Assembly: GCA_964236695.1 (NCBI GenBank)
Contig: CAXSFU010000089.1
Location: 1 to 11,759, forward strand
Length of the DNA stretch: 11,759 bases
Direction: 5' to 3'
From: CAXSEF01 sp964236695
GTDB lineage: Bacteria; Pseudomonadota; Alphaproteobacteria; Acetobacterales; Acetobacteraceae
Part shown: piece after piece, positions 5,564 through 11,759 of the stretch
How the letters are laid out: every line of letters starts with the position of its first letter
Position numbering within the stretch: position 1 is the stretch's first letter
The notes under the pieces: generated by a model
Seen by the model: the letters and a program-made list of their open reading frames with translations, nothing else
What the model was told of the DNA's origin: nothing
Database searches by the model: none
Program-made: the position numbers and the translations under genes

Positions 5564-6763
5564 CTATCCCGCTTCCATCCGCGCCAGCCCCGCCGCCAGG
5601 TCCTCGATCAGGTCGTCGGTGTCCTCCAGCCCCACGTGCACCCGGATCGCCGGCCCGCCGAGCCCGCCCGACTCCACCGTGCGGGTCAGCGTGCCGCTGG
5701 TCGGCAGCACCAGGCTCTCGAACCCGCCCCACGACGCGCCGATGCCGAACAGTTCCAGCCCGTCCAGCAGCGCGTTCACCGACGCCTGCGTGTAGCGCGG
5801 CCGGAACACCACGCCGAACAGCGAGGAGGCGCCGGTGAAGTCGCGCCGCCAGATCGCGTGCCCCGGCGCGCCTTCCAGCCCGGGGTGCAGCACCCGCAGC
5901 ACCTGGGGCTGCTCCTGCAGCCACCCCGCCACCCGCAGCCCCGCCGCGTGCTGGTGCGCGAGCCGCACCGCCATCGTGCGCGCGCCGCGCAGCGCCAGCC
6001 AGCAATCGTCCGGGCTGGCGTACTGCCCCAGCTCCAGCGCCGCGCCGCGCACCCGCTCCCACGTCGCCGGATCGTTGGTGACCATCGCGCCGAGCAGGAT
6101 GTCCGAGTGCCCCGCCACGTACTTGGTCAGCGCCTGGATCGACACGTCGACCCCGTGGCGGAACGGCTGGAAGTGGTGCACGCCCCAGGTGTTGTCGAGC
6201 ATCACGCACACGCCCCGCGCCCGCGCCGCCGCGGCCAGCGCGGGGACGTCCTGCACCTCGAAGGTGTGGCTGCCGGGGCTTTCCAGGAACAGCACCCGCG
6301 TGCGCGGCCGCAGCAGCGCGCCCAGCGCCTCGGCGTCGATCCCCGGGTCGTAGTATGTCGTCTCCACGCCGAGGCGGCGCAGCATGCCGTCGCAGAACAC
6401 CCGGCTCGGCGCGTACACGCTGTCCGGCATCAGCAGGTGGTCGCCGGCGCCCAGGAACGCCAGCAGCGCCGTGGTCACCGCCGCCAGCCCCGACGAGACC
6501 ACCTGGCAGCGCGTGCCGCCCTCGATGCCGGCGACCACGTCCTCCAGCGCGTGGTGCGTGGCATTGCCCATCACGCCGTACACTAGCGCCTGCTCCAGCC
6601 CGCGCCGCCCCGCCTCGCGCCGCGCCGCCAGGTTCGGCTGCAGCACGGTGGAGCCGCGGTGCACCGGCGTGTTCACCAGCCCCGCCACCCGCGACCCGGG
6701 CCGCCCGTCGTGCGTCAGCCGCGTCGCGAACCTGCGCCGCCCCGCGTTCGGCCCGTCCGTCAT
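5564..6763 (-). CDS. metC: cystathionine beta-lyase (MetC)
   Basis: A 399-residue protein from ATG 6763 to TAG 5564-5566. It is a PLP enzyme of the Cys/Met-metabolism family that cleaves cystathionine to homocysteine, pyruvate and ammonia, and may also act as a cysteine desulfhydrase. Seen in order: TRLTHDGRPGSRVAGLVNTP (14-33), the phosphate-contact region VYGVMGNATHHALE (61-74), SSGLAAVTTALL (90-101), ESPGSHTFEVQDV (161-173), PLP-ring Asp in VMLDNTWG (D190), and ALTKYVAGHSD with the Schiff-base Lys K214. The ESPGS-TFEVQD and LTKY-GHSD wording is typical of MetC, not MetB. The ATG overlaps the stop of the upstream sulfurtransferase gene (ATGA, 6763-6760), and GGGGAG lies six bases before it, so translation is probably coupled. 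A longer open frame upstream is a shadow of sseA. Confidence 0.93.
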   Translation of the reverse strand: MTDGPNAGRRRFATRLTHDGRPGSRVAGLVNTPVHRGSTVLQPNLAARREAGRRGLEQALVYGVMGNATHHALEDVVAGIEGGTRCQVVSSGLAAVTTALLAFLGAGDHLLMPDSVYAPSRVFCDGMLRRLGVETTYYDPGIDAEALGALLRPRTRVLFLESPGSHTFEVQDVPALAAAARARGVCVMLDNTWGVHHFQPFRHGVDVSIQALTKYVAGHSDILLGAMVTNDPATWERVRGAALELGQYASPDDCWLALRGARTMAVRLAHQHAAGLRVAGWLQEQPQVLRVLHPGLEGAPGHAIWRRDFTGASSLFGVVFRPRYTQASVNALLDGLELFGIGASWGGFESLVLPTSGTLTRTVESGGLGGPAIRVHVGLEDTDDLIEDLAAGLARMEAG

Positions 6764-7659
6764 GCCCTGCTCCCCATGCCCGTCTCCTTCGGCGTATCGG
6801 CGCGTTGCGCCCACTCCGTCCACGACCCGTCGTACAGCGCCCCTGGCGGCAGCCCCGCCACCACCAGCGCCAGGCTGACCACCGCCGCCGTCACCCCGGT
6901 GCCGCAGCTCGTCACCACCGGGCGGCGGCCGTCCGCCCCAGCCGCCGCCAGCCGCGCCCGCAGCGCCCCGGGCGCCAGCATCGTGCCGTCCGCCGCCAGC
7001 AGCTCGGAATACGGCACGTTCGCGGCGCCCGGAATGTGGCCGCCCGCCATGCCGGCGCGCGGCTCCGGGGCCTCGCCCGTGAACCGCCCCGCCGAGCGCG
7101 CGTCCAGCACCAGCGCCTCGCCGCTTTCCAGGTTGTCCAGCATGTCGCCGAGCCCGCGCAGCAGACCGGCGCGCAGCGTCGGCGTGAACCGCCCCGGCGC
7201 CGGCGCGCGCGGGGGGGCTTCCTCGACCGCGCGCCCTTCCGAGCGCCACTTCGGCAGCCCGCCGTCGAGCACCGCCACCGAGTCGTGCCCGAACAGGCGC
7301 ATCAGCCACCAGCCCCGCGCCGCGGAGAACAGCCCCTTGGCGTCATAGAACACCACCCGGCTGTCGTCGGACACGCCCAGCGCCGCCACCAGCCGCGCGA
7401 ACCGCCCCGCCGACGGCACCATGTGCGGCAGCGCCGTCTCGTCGTCCGCGATCGCCTCGATGTCGAAGAACCCCGCGCCGGGCAGCCGCGCGGCCGCGAA
7501 CTCCGCGCGCGCGTCGCGCCCCTCGGTCGGCAGGAAGAAGGTCGCGTCCAGCACCACCAGCCCAGGCTCGCCCAGCCGCTCCGCCAGCCACGCGGTCGAC
7601 ACCAGCGGCCCCATCGCGGCGCCGTGCCCCGTCGCCATCGCCGCGTCCCGGCCGCTCAT
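6760..7659 (-). CDS. sseA: 3-mercaptopyruvate/thiosulfate sulfurtransferase (SseA, tandem rhodanese)
   Basis: A 299-residue protein from ATG 7659 to TGA 6760-6762. It has two rhodanese domains: an inactive N-terminal one (about 15-145, with VVLDATFFLPTEGRDARAEF, GAGFFDIEAI and AKGLFSAARGWWLMRLFGH) and a catalytic C-terminal one (about 160-290) with LVLDARSAGRFTGE, AGHIPGAANVPY-type spacing (GGHIPGAANVPY 206-217) and the active loop VVTSCGTGVTAAV holding Cys252. The loop CGTGVTA is the form seen in 3-mercaptopyruvate sulfurtransferases; classical thiosulfate rhodaneses carry a more basic loop. It moves sulfane sulfur from mercaptopyruvate to thiols or cyanide through a Cys persulfide. A second ATG (7638, MATGHG) is possible but the first is preferred: it overlaps the Nudix stop (ATGA, 7659-7656) and follows a GGGGGGA ribosome site. 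It also overlaps metC by four bases downstream, so the two sulfur enzymes are probably made together. Confidence 0.92.
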   Translation of the reverse strand: MSGRDAAMATGHGAAMGPLVSTAWLAERLGEPGLVVLDATFFLPTEGRDARAEFAAARLPGAGFFDIEAIADDETALPHMVPSAGRFARLVAALGVSDDSRVVFYDAKGLFSAARGWWLMRLFGHDSVAVLDGGLPKWRSEGRAVEEAPPRAPAPGRFTPTLRAGLLRGLGDMLDNLESGEALVLDARSAGRFTGEAPEPRAGMAGGHIPGAANVPYSELLAADGTMLAPGALRARLAAAGADGRRPVVTSCGTGVTAAVVSLALVVAGLPPGALYDGSWTEWAQRADTPKETGMGSRA

Positions 7660-8300
7660 GTCCCATCCCCCCACTCGCGCCGCAGCCGATCGCGGTTCGC
7701 CGCCAGCCACAGCAGCGCGATCGTGGTCACCGAGTTCGGATACTGCCCGGCCAGCGCGCGCGCGATCGCGACCTCGGCCGGGCACAGCCGCACCCGCAGG
7801 TCCTCCTGCTCGCTCGCCAGCCCGCCGCCGCCGACCAGGCCGTCCGGTCCCGCCTCGGGCGCCGCCACCCTCCCCGCGAAGATCGCGCAGCGCTCGTCGC
7901 AGCCGCCCGGGCTGAGCAGGAAGTCGCCCACCGGCTGCAGGTCGCTGACCGAAAGGTGCATCTCCTCCTGCGACTCGCGCAGGATCGTGGCCTCGGCGCC
8001 CTCGTCGCCCTCGCACATGCCCGCGGGGATCTCGACCATCACCGGGTCGAGCCCGGCGGCGAAGGCGCTCACCCGGAACTGCTCGATCAGGACCACGACG
8101 TCGCGCACCGGGTCGTACGGCAGCACCGCCGCCGCCCGCCCGCGCCGCCACAGCTCCCACTCTCGCGTCGGCTGCCGCGTGCCGTCGAACCGCGTGTTGC
8201 GGAACCGCACGAGCTGCAGGGTGAACCTGCCCTCCCACACGGCGCGCACGCCCTCGATCTCGACGTCGCCACGGCTGGCCAGGGGGCTCGGCTTGCTCAT
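7656..8300 (-). CDS. Nudix hydrolase, ADP-ribose pyrophosphatase (NudF/TrgB) type
   Basis: A 214-residue protein from ATG 8300 to TGA 7656-7658. The Nudix box spans residues 94-116: G94, E100, then RESQEEMHL (108-116), fitting G-x5-E-x7-RE-U-x-EE-x-G-U except that Ser replaces the hydrophobic residue after RE and His the usual Gly. The metal-binding Glu residues E109, E112 and E113 are present. The preceding EIPAGMCEGDE and VLIEQFRVSAFAAG (70-83) and the downstream LLSPGGCDERCAIFAGRV (128-145) match ADP-ribose pyrophosphatases of the NudF group, which split ADP-ribose into AMP and ribose 5-phosphate. The ribosome site is poor: GAAGG sits directly against the ATG, too close to work well, so a leaderless or weak start is possible. 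It is first in the Nudix-sseA-metC unit. Its upstream region is cut about 115 bp away by an IS256 remnant. Substrate specificity is inferred from sequence style. Confidence 0.9.
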   Translation of the reverse strand: MSKPSPLASRGDVEIEGVRAVWEGRFTLQLVRFRNTRFDGTRQPTREWELWRRGRAAAVLPYDPVRDVVVLIEQFRVSAFAAGLDPVMVEIPAGMCEGDEGAEATILRESQEEMHLSVSDLQPVGDFLLSPGGCDERCAIFAGRVAAPEAGPDGLVGGGGLASEQEDLRVRLCPAEVAIARALAGQYPNSVTTIALLWLAANRDRLRREWGDGT

Positions 8301-8348
8301 CCTTCGAGACTAGGCATGCTGCAGCGCGGCGTCGACAGCCAGGTAGAG

Positions 8349-8400
8349 AAAGGCCGCCGCCCGCCTGCTTCCTCGTCGTGGTATCCGAAGGCGGGCCTTT
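8349..8400. terminator. imperfect hairpin upstream of the Nudix operon
   Basis: AAAGGCC at 8349-8355 pairs with GGCCTTT at 8394-8400, with additional CGCCT/AGGCG pairing inside and a loop of about 20 bases. On the minus strand it is followed by a short TTTCTCT stretch. It lies in the 170-bp gap between the Nudix start and the transposase start. It could be a leftover terminator of whatever gene preceded the insertion, or a leader structure of the operon. Weak evidence. Confidence 0.25.
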
Positions 8401-8470
8401 GCCGGCGTCCGAAGTGGGGACTGTCGGAATTTCCGTGTGCGGGCTGGCATGACGGGAGAGGAGACCCCCC

Positions 8471-9535
8471 ATGGCCCGACGCAAGGCGCCCACCATTCCC
8501 GACCAGCTCCTGGACCAGCTGCTGGCTGGCGCGGATCCCAGGACCGCGTTTGACCCGAACGGCCTGCTCGACGGGCTGAAGAAGGCGCTCGCCGAGCGGG
8601 TGCTGAACGCCGAGATGGACCACCACCTGGCGAGCGAGCCCGGCAACAGCCGCAACGGCTACGGCAGCAAGACGGTGCTGACCGACACCGGCCGCCTGGA
8701 GCTGGCGATCCCGCGCGACCGGCAGGCAAGCTTCGATCCGCAGCTGATCGCAAAGTACCAGCGCCGCTTTCCCGGCTTCGACGACAAGATCGTGTCGATG
8801 GTTGCGCGCGGCATGAGCACCCGCGAGATCACGGGGCACCTGCGCGACCTCTACGGCATCGACGTCTCCGCGGACCTGATCAGCGCGGTGACCGACGCGG
8901 TGCTGGAGGAGGTGGCCGCGTGGCAGTCGCGGCCGCTCGAGCCGGTCTACCCGCTGGTGTTCTTCGACGCGCTGCGGGTCAAGATCAGGGATGAGGGTCT
9001 GGTCCGCAACAAGGCCGTCCACGTGGCGCTTGGCGTCAGGGCCGACGGGACGAAGGAAGTGCTGGGCCTGTGGCTGGAACAGAACGAGGGGGCGAAGTTC
9101 TGGCTGCGGGTGATGAACGAGCTGCGCAACAGCGGCGTCGAGCGAGTGGGGCCGGAAGTACGCTGCCATCGTGCAGAGCTGGCGCCGTGCCTGGGGCGAG
9201 GTGGTGCCGTTCCATGTGTTTCCGCTCGACGTGCGCCGATTGCTCCCCGGGATCGCTGGAGAGCCACCGTGCCGTGGGTGGAGGACTGCTCGCGAACCGC
9301 GCCGCCCGCCCCCTCAGGGGTGGCTGGGATCGATCGGAATCACTGGCTGGCTTGGCTCGGAATCACCGGCTGGCTGGCGTCGGAATCGCCGGCTGGATAT
9401 TCGAAGCCAGCTCCGACCCTCGCCGACGCCCTCGCCCGGCTGCACCGGCACCTCTGGTTCGAGTGTATCGCCATGTCGGCCAACACCACTGGACATGACG
9501 GAACCAATCGCACCGGAGATCCAGGGCATCCTTGA
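8471..9535 (+). pseudogene. IS256-family (mutator-type) transposase, internally deleted and frame-shifted
   Basis: Starts at ATG 8471 with AGGAG seven bases upstream. Residues 1-223 are a normal IS256-type N-terminal half: NGYGSKTVLTDTGRLELAIP (62-81), PRDRQASFDPQLI, FDDKIVSMVARGMSTREI (103-120), and the first catalytic Asp in VFFDALRVKIRDEG (D166). Homology continues through WLRVMNELRNSGVE and then breaks at about 9144. The next frame resumes with WGRKYAAIVQSWRRAWGEVV (9147-9206), a motif that normally lies roughly 80-90 residues further on. The second catalytic Asp, expected between them, is therefore gone. The C-terminal catalytic Glu region is not recognisable either. The original frame stays open to TGA 9533-9535, which would give a 354-residue chimera whose last 130 residues are not transposase. 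It cannot encode an active enzyme. Confidence 0.85.
9334..9402. repeat. 23-bp tandem repeat, three units
   Basis: Units begin at 9334, 9357 and 9380, exactly 23 bp apart, with the shared core TCGGAATCRCYGGCTGG; the six bases after the core vary. A weaker partial unit in phase (GGCTGG near 9322) precedes them. The period is not a multiple of three, so it does not encode a peptide repeat. Arrays of this sort occur near the ends of some IS families (for example IS21 relatives) as transposase-binding sites; that reading is an inference here. Confidence 0.75.
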
Positions 9536-9557
9536 CGCCGCCTGCTACGCGCCGTGA
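9401..9557 (+). pseudogene. possible C-terminal remnant of a second transposase
   Basis: One frame reads SKPAPTLADALARLHRHLWF (from 9401), and another, from ATG 9495, reads MTEPIAPEIQGILDAACYAP and stops at TGA 9555-9557. Together, allowing one frameshift, they resemble the usual ending of certain alphaproteobacterial transposases: TxADAL-x-x-x-R-x-x-LW, a Met/Ser-rich spacer, then a helix closing in CYAA. I cannot name the IS family with confidence. It directly follows the 23-bp repeat array, fitting an IS terminus. Confidence 0.25.
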
Positions 9558-9783
9558 TCGCGGTCGCGCCTGACCCAGCTCACCCCCAAATGGCCAGAGC
9601 CGAGGCCCGTCCTATGGCGTACCCCCGAGTCGCTGCTCGATCTATCGGTGCAACGGGTTCGAACCCGAAGCCATTCATCGCTGCCCATCCATCGCCGAGC
9701 GCTGACTTCCCTTGTTCGAGGGCCGCGTCGATGCGTCCGTCGTCCATGCTGTGATTTCGGATCGGCAGGAGGCACTCCGGGCG
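9558..9783. other. gene-free stretch between IS debris and the ydcF-like gene
   Basis: No reading frame here has family features or a credible ribosome site. The only structure noticed is a perfect 14-bp palindrome, CGGGTTCGAACCCG, at 9654-9667. The stretch probably combines the 3' region of the minus-strand hydrolase/YdcF unit with old insertion debris. No clear terminator is seen. Confidence 0.5.
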
Positions 9784-10566
9784 CTATTCCGGTCCTGGGA
9801 AGACGCTGTCGGTCCAGCCTCTCGCGCGGTAGGCGAGCAGCCCGATCCATTCGTGAGCCGCCCAGTCCAGCACTGCGAGACGGTGGCCCGGCGACTGCGG
9901 GTAGGCGGTGACATGGTCGCGCGACTGGTAGCCGACCGGCCAGGGCAGCACGATCCAGCCCGCGTGGCGGAACACGCCGACGGCGCGCGGCATGTGGCTG
10001 GCCGACGTGACGAGCACCCAGCGCTCGTCCGGCCGCGGCGCGACAAGGGCCGCGGTGTCGACCGCGTTCTCCCGTGTCGTGCGCGACCGGCTCTCGAACA
10101 CGACGCGCTCCGGCGGCAGGCCGAGCCGCGCGAACAGGATGCGCGCGAACTCCGCCTCGTTGGACACGCCCTGCTCGATGTCGCCGGAGCCGCCGGTGAA
10201 CACGAGTCTGGCCTCGGGGTAACGGCGGGCCAGCTCCACGAACGTCGTCAGCCGGTTGGCGGCCGAGTTGAGGGTGGGCGTGTCGCGGTCCCGGCTGGTC
10301 AGGTCGTCGATGGCGCCGCCAAGCACAACGATGCCGTCCACCCGCTCCGGATACGCCGTGACCTGGGGAAAACGGTCTTCGAGCGGGCGGATCGCCCAGG
10401 CGTCGACCGGCAGCGCGAGGCAGGCCGCCTGAGCCACGACAGCGACGGCAAGCAGGACCCGTCCGGCCCGCCAACGAGCCAGCAGGAGGCCGAGTAGCGC
10501 GCACTCCGCCATCAGCGCGGTCGGCAGCAGCAGGAAGGTCAGGAGCTTGCCGACGACGAACATCAT
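9784..10566 (-). CDS. YdcF/ElyC-family (DUF218) membrane-anchored protein
   Basis: A 260-residue protein from ATG 10566 (a second ATG follows directly at 10563; GGAAAG lies upstream) to TAG 9784-9786. The N-terminus has two hydrophobic segments, about residues 3-30 (VVGKLLTFLLLPTALMAECA) and 37-56 (VLLAVAVVAQAACLALPVDA), which should place the DUF218 domain (about 77-235) outside or at the membrane. Domain motifs are DGIVVLGGAID (77-87), ARLVFTGGSGD (119-129), SRTTRENAVDTAAL (161-174) and WVLVTSASHMPRAVGVFRHAG (183-203), all standard for the YdcF/ElyC/SanA superfamily. Some members act in envelope or peptidoglycan homeostasis, but the biochemical activity is undefined. It starts 18 bp after the alpha/beta hydrolase gene and is probably co-transcribed with it. 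Family call is secure. Confidence 0.9.
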   Translation of the reverse strand: MMFVVGKLLTFLLLPTALMAECALLGLLLARWRAGRVLLAVAVVAQAACLALPVDAWAIRPLEDRFPQVTAYPERVDGIVVLGGAIDDLTSRDRDTPTLNSAANRLTTFVELARRYPEARLVFTGGSGDIEQGVSNEAEFARILFARLGLPPERVVFESRSRTTRENAVDTAALVAPRPDERWVLVTSASHMPRAVGVFRHAGWIVLPWPVGYQSRDHVTAYPQSPGHRLAVLDWAAHEWIGLLAYRARGWTDSVFPGPE

Positions 10567-10584
10567 GCTTCTTTCCGCAGCCGG

Positions 10585-11457
10585 TCAGGGGCCATTCGGT
10601 CCGGGCCCGTGCCCGGTATCGCCCGACCCCAGGAAATCCTGCAGCAGCTGGTTCACGGCGTCGGGAGCATCCTGCTGAACCCAGTGCGACACCTCCGGCA
10701 GCCGCCGCACCGTCAGGTCCCGCACGTATCGCCCCGTGCCGTCCAGGCAGATCAGGTCCAGGGCGACATCGTCCTCGCCCCACACCAGCAGCGTCGGAAC
10801 GTCGATCATGCGGCCCGGGTCCGGCATCCGCCCGACGCGAAGCCTGGCGGCCCGATACCAGTTCAGCATCGCCGTCGCGGCGCCGGGTTCGACGATCTGT
10901 CCGACGTAGACCGCCATGACCTTCTCGGGCAGGGCGAGACGGGCGAACATGCGGCGCACCGCGGCGCCGCCGTTCGCCGACAGCATCCGCTCCGGCAGCC
11001 ACGGCAGCTGGAAGAAGGCGATGTACCAGGACCTGCGCGCCTGCCGCCACCGCTTCAGCGCCGCCTGGAAGCACAGCGGATGCGGCACGTTCATGATCAC
11101 CAGCCGCTCCAGCGGGCGGAGCCGCGCCGCCGCGAAGTGCCAGGCGACCATCGCGCCCCAGTCATGGCCGATCAGCACCAGGCTCTTCGCGCCCGATGCG
11201 TCCACGAGGGCCGCCACGTCGTCCAGCAACTCCGGCATCGCGTAGTCGGCGACATGCGCTGGTCTGCTGCTCCGGCCGTAGCCGCGCTGGTTTACCGCCC
11301 AGACGCGGTATCCCAGGTCGGCCAGCACCGGCATCTGGTGGCGCCACGAGACCGCGTGCTCCGGGAAGCCGTGCAGGCAGAGCGCCAGACGGTCTCCGCC
11401 GCCCTGCTCCAGCACCTCGAACCGCAGGCCGTTCGCTTCGACGAACAGGGTCCGCAT
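10585..11457 (-). CDS. alpha/beta hydrolase, epoxide-hydrolase-like
   Basis: A 290-residue protein from ATG 11457 to TGA 10585-10587. It has the epoxide-hydrolase layout: oxyanion motif HGFPE (29-33), NQRGYGRSSRP (56-66), nucleophile elbow GHDWG with Asp99, acid-loop WGEDD (226-230, Asp229 or Asp230) and catalytic His258 in VSHWVQ. Two cap-domain tyrosines that in epoxide hydrolases activate the epoxide oxygen fit WYIAFFQLPWLPE (Y145) and LNWYRA (Y201). An Asp nucleophile fits epoxide hydrolases and haloalkane/fluoroacetate dehalogenases; the HGFP motif plus paired tyrosines favour epoxide hydrolase. The Gly/Pro-rich tail (GSGDTGHGPGPNGP) is poorly conserved. The ribosome site is weak (TAGG against the ATG). 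No signal peptide, so likely cytosolic. It leads a two-gene unit with the YdcF-like gene. Substrate unknown. Confidence 0.9.
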   Translation of the reverse strand: MRTLFVEANGLRFEVLEQGGGDRLALCLHGFPEHAVSWRHQMPVLADLGYRVWAVNQRGYGRSSRPAHVADYAMPELLDDVAALVDASGAKSLVLIGHDWGAMVAWHFAAARLRPLERLVIMNVPHPLCFQAALKRWRQARRSWYIAFFQLPWLPERMLSANGGAAVRRMFARLALPEKVMAVYVGQIVEPGAATAMLNWYRAARLRVGRMPDPGRMIDVPTLLVWGEDDVALDLICLDGTGRYVRDLTVRRLPEVSHWVQQDAPDAVNQLLQDFLGSGDTGHGPGPNGP

Positions 11458-11525
11458 CCTATGCGCCGATCGGCGTGCACGCCGTCCGGAGTGACCGACG
11501 GTCGCCGTCGAGTGCCCGCGGCGGC

Positions 11526-11759
11526 CTACAGTCGGGCATGTGCGGCAGCCAGGATCGCGACGGTCGCCTGCAGGGAGCGCAGCGTGCGTCTGTCCACTGC
11601 CCGCGCGGCGGAGGCGCTCGTGTCCGGCTCGTCGGCCCGGGACGCGACGATCCTGGCGATGGCCTCGGCGCTCCGCGCCTGGAACGTGCCTGCCGTCGTC
11701 AGCCTGCCGAGTTGCGCCAGGGCGCCATCGGTCGCGGAAGGCGAGATCCGATCCACTCG
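11526..11759 (-). CDS. unrecognised protein, probable 3' end of a gene running off the window
   Basis: A minus-strand frame open to the right edge and closed by TAG at 11526-11528. About 77 residues are visible, including LAQLGRLTTAGTFQARSAEA, IVASRADEPDTSASAARAVD and the tail LRSLQATVAILAAAHARL. Codon third positions are mostly G/C, as in the real genes here, and it shares the strand of its neighbours. A GTG at 11756 could in principle start a 76-residue protein, but the window edge hides any ribosome site. I see no known motif; the composition suggests an alpha-helical, Ala-rich segment. It could be spurious. Confidence 0.35.
   Translation of the reverse strand, partial: RVDRISPSATDGALAQLGRLTTAGTFQARSAEAIARIVASRADEPDTSASAARAVDRRTLRSLQATVAILAAAHARL

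Larger units (their letters stand above)
8416..9557. mobile_element. decayed insertion-sequence zone (IS256-family remnant plus other IS debris)
   Basis: A candidate left terminal repeat, GGGGACTGTCGGAATTTCCG, begins at 8416, 55 bases before the transposase ATG. Its form is like IS256-family ends. No reverse-complement copy is found at the right, and no target duplication can be identified, so the element is truncated. Inside are a transposase with its central part deleted (8471 to about 9240), a stretch with no clear homology, a 23-bp tandem repeat (9334-9402) and a possible tail of a different transposase (to 9557). The right boundary is a guess based on where recognisable debris ends. Confidence 0.6.

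Noticed and set aside
6355..8313. A 652-codon open frame on the plus strand opposite metC, sseA and the Nudix gene
   Set aside because: It is antisense to three well-supported genes and has Pro/Arg/Ser-rich composition with no family motif.
9640..9690. Possible tRNA or tRNA fragment suggested by GGGTTCGAACCC
   Set aside because: With a seven-base T-loop the flanking stem mismatches at the third pair on either strand, and no acceptor, D or anticodon arms can be built around it.
9545..11074. A 509-codon minus-strand frame over the YdcF-like and hydrolase genes
   Set aside because: It is in another frame from two genes with intact motifs and shows only Arg/Gly-rich low-complexity sequence.

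Overview
The window is GC-rich, with strong G/C preference at third codon positions and a dense single-strand gene block. The protein types (HisI, an alphaproteobacterial-style MetC, a Nudix/SseA/MetC cluster, GlcG/HbpS family, LLM-class flavin monooxygenase) and the many GC-palindromic intergenic repeats suggest an alphaproteobacterium, possibly Acetobacteraceae/Rhodospirillales. That placement is an inference; the window holds no rRNA or other phylogenetic marker.

Layout. (1) Positions 1-1059, plus strand: 3' part of an FMN-dependent monooxygenase (NtaA/SnaA/DszA type). (2) 1060-1321: a convergent intergenic gap with two A/T-rich hairpins unlike the surrounding DNA. (3) 1322-8300, minus strand: eight genes. 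In transcription order these are a Nudix hydrolase, an SseA-type sulfurtransferase and MetC (both junctions are 4-nt ATGA overlaps), then HisI, a D-2-hydroxyacid dehydrogenase, a GlcG/HbpS-like protein, a small XRE regulator and a DegT/DnrJ-type PLP aminotransferase. Every gap from HisI down to the aminotransferase holds a copy of a modular GC-rich palindromic repeat, and one copy supplies the last ~21 codons of hisI. (4) 8301-9560: the presumed upstream region of the Nudix operon, followed by a wrecked mobile-element zone. This contains an IS256-family transposase with an internal deletion and frame change, a 23-bp tandem repeat (three units), and what may be the tail of a second transposase. 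(5) 9558-9783: no gene seen. (6) 9784-11457, minus strand: an epoxide-hydrolase-like alpha/beta hydrolase followed after 18 bp by a YdcF/DUF218 membrane protein. (7) 11526 to the right edge: an unrecognised minus-strand reading frame, probably the 3' end of a gene.

How the genes fit together. The Nudix-SseA-MetC unit looks like a translationally coupled operon centred on sulfur amino-acid chemistry. HisI (histidine synthesis), the hydroxyacid dehydrogenase, GlcG-like protein, regulator and aminotransferase look like unlinked housekeeping or accessory genes separated by repeats, not one pathway. I found no defence system, CRISPR array, biosynthetic cluster or RNA gene. The most unusual content is the repeat architecture and its intrusion into hisI, not a new multi-gene system.
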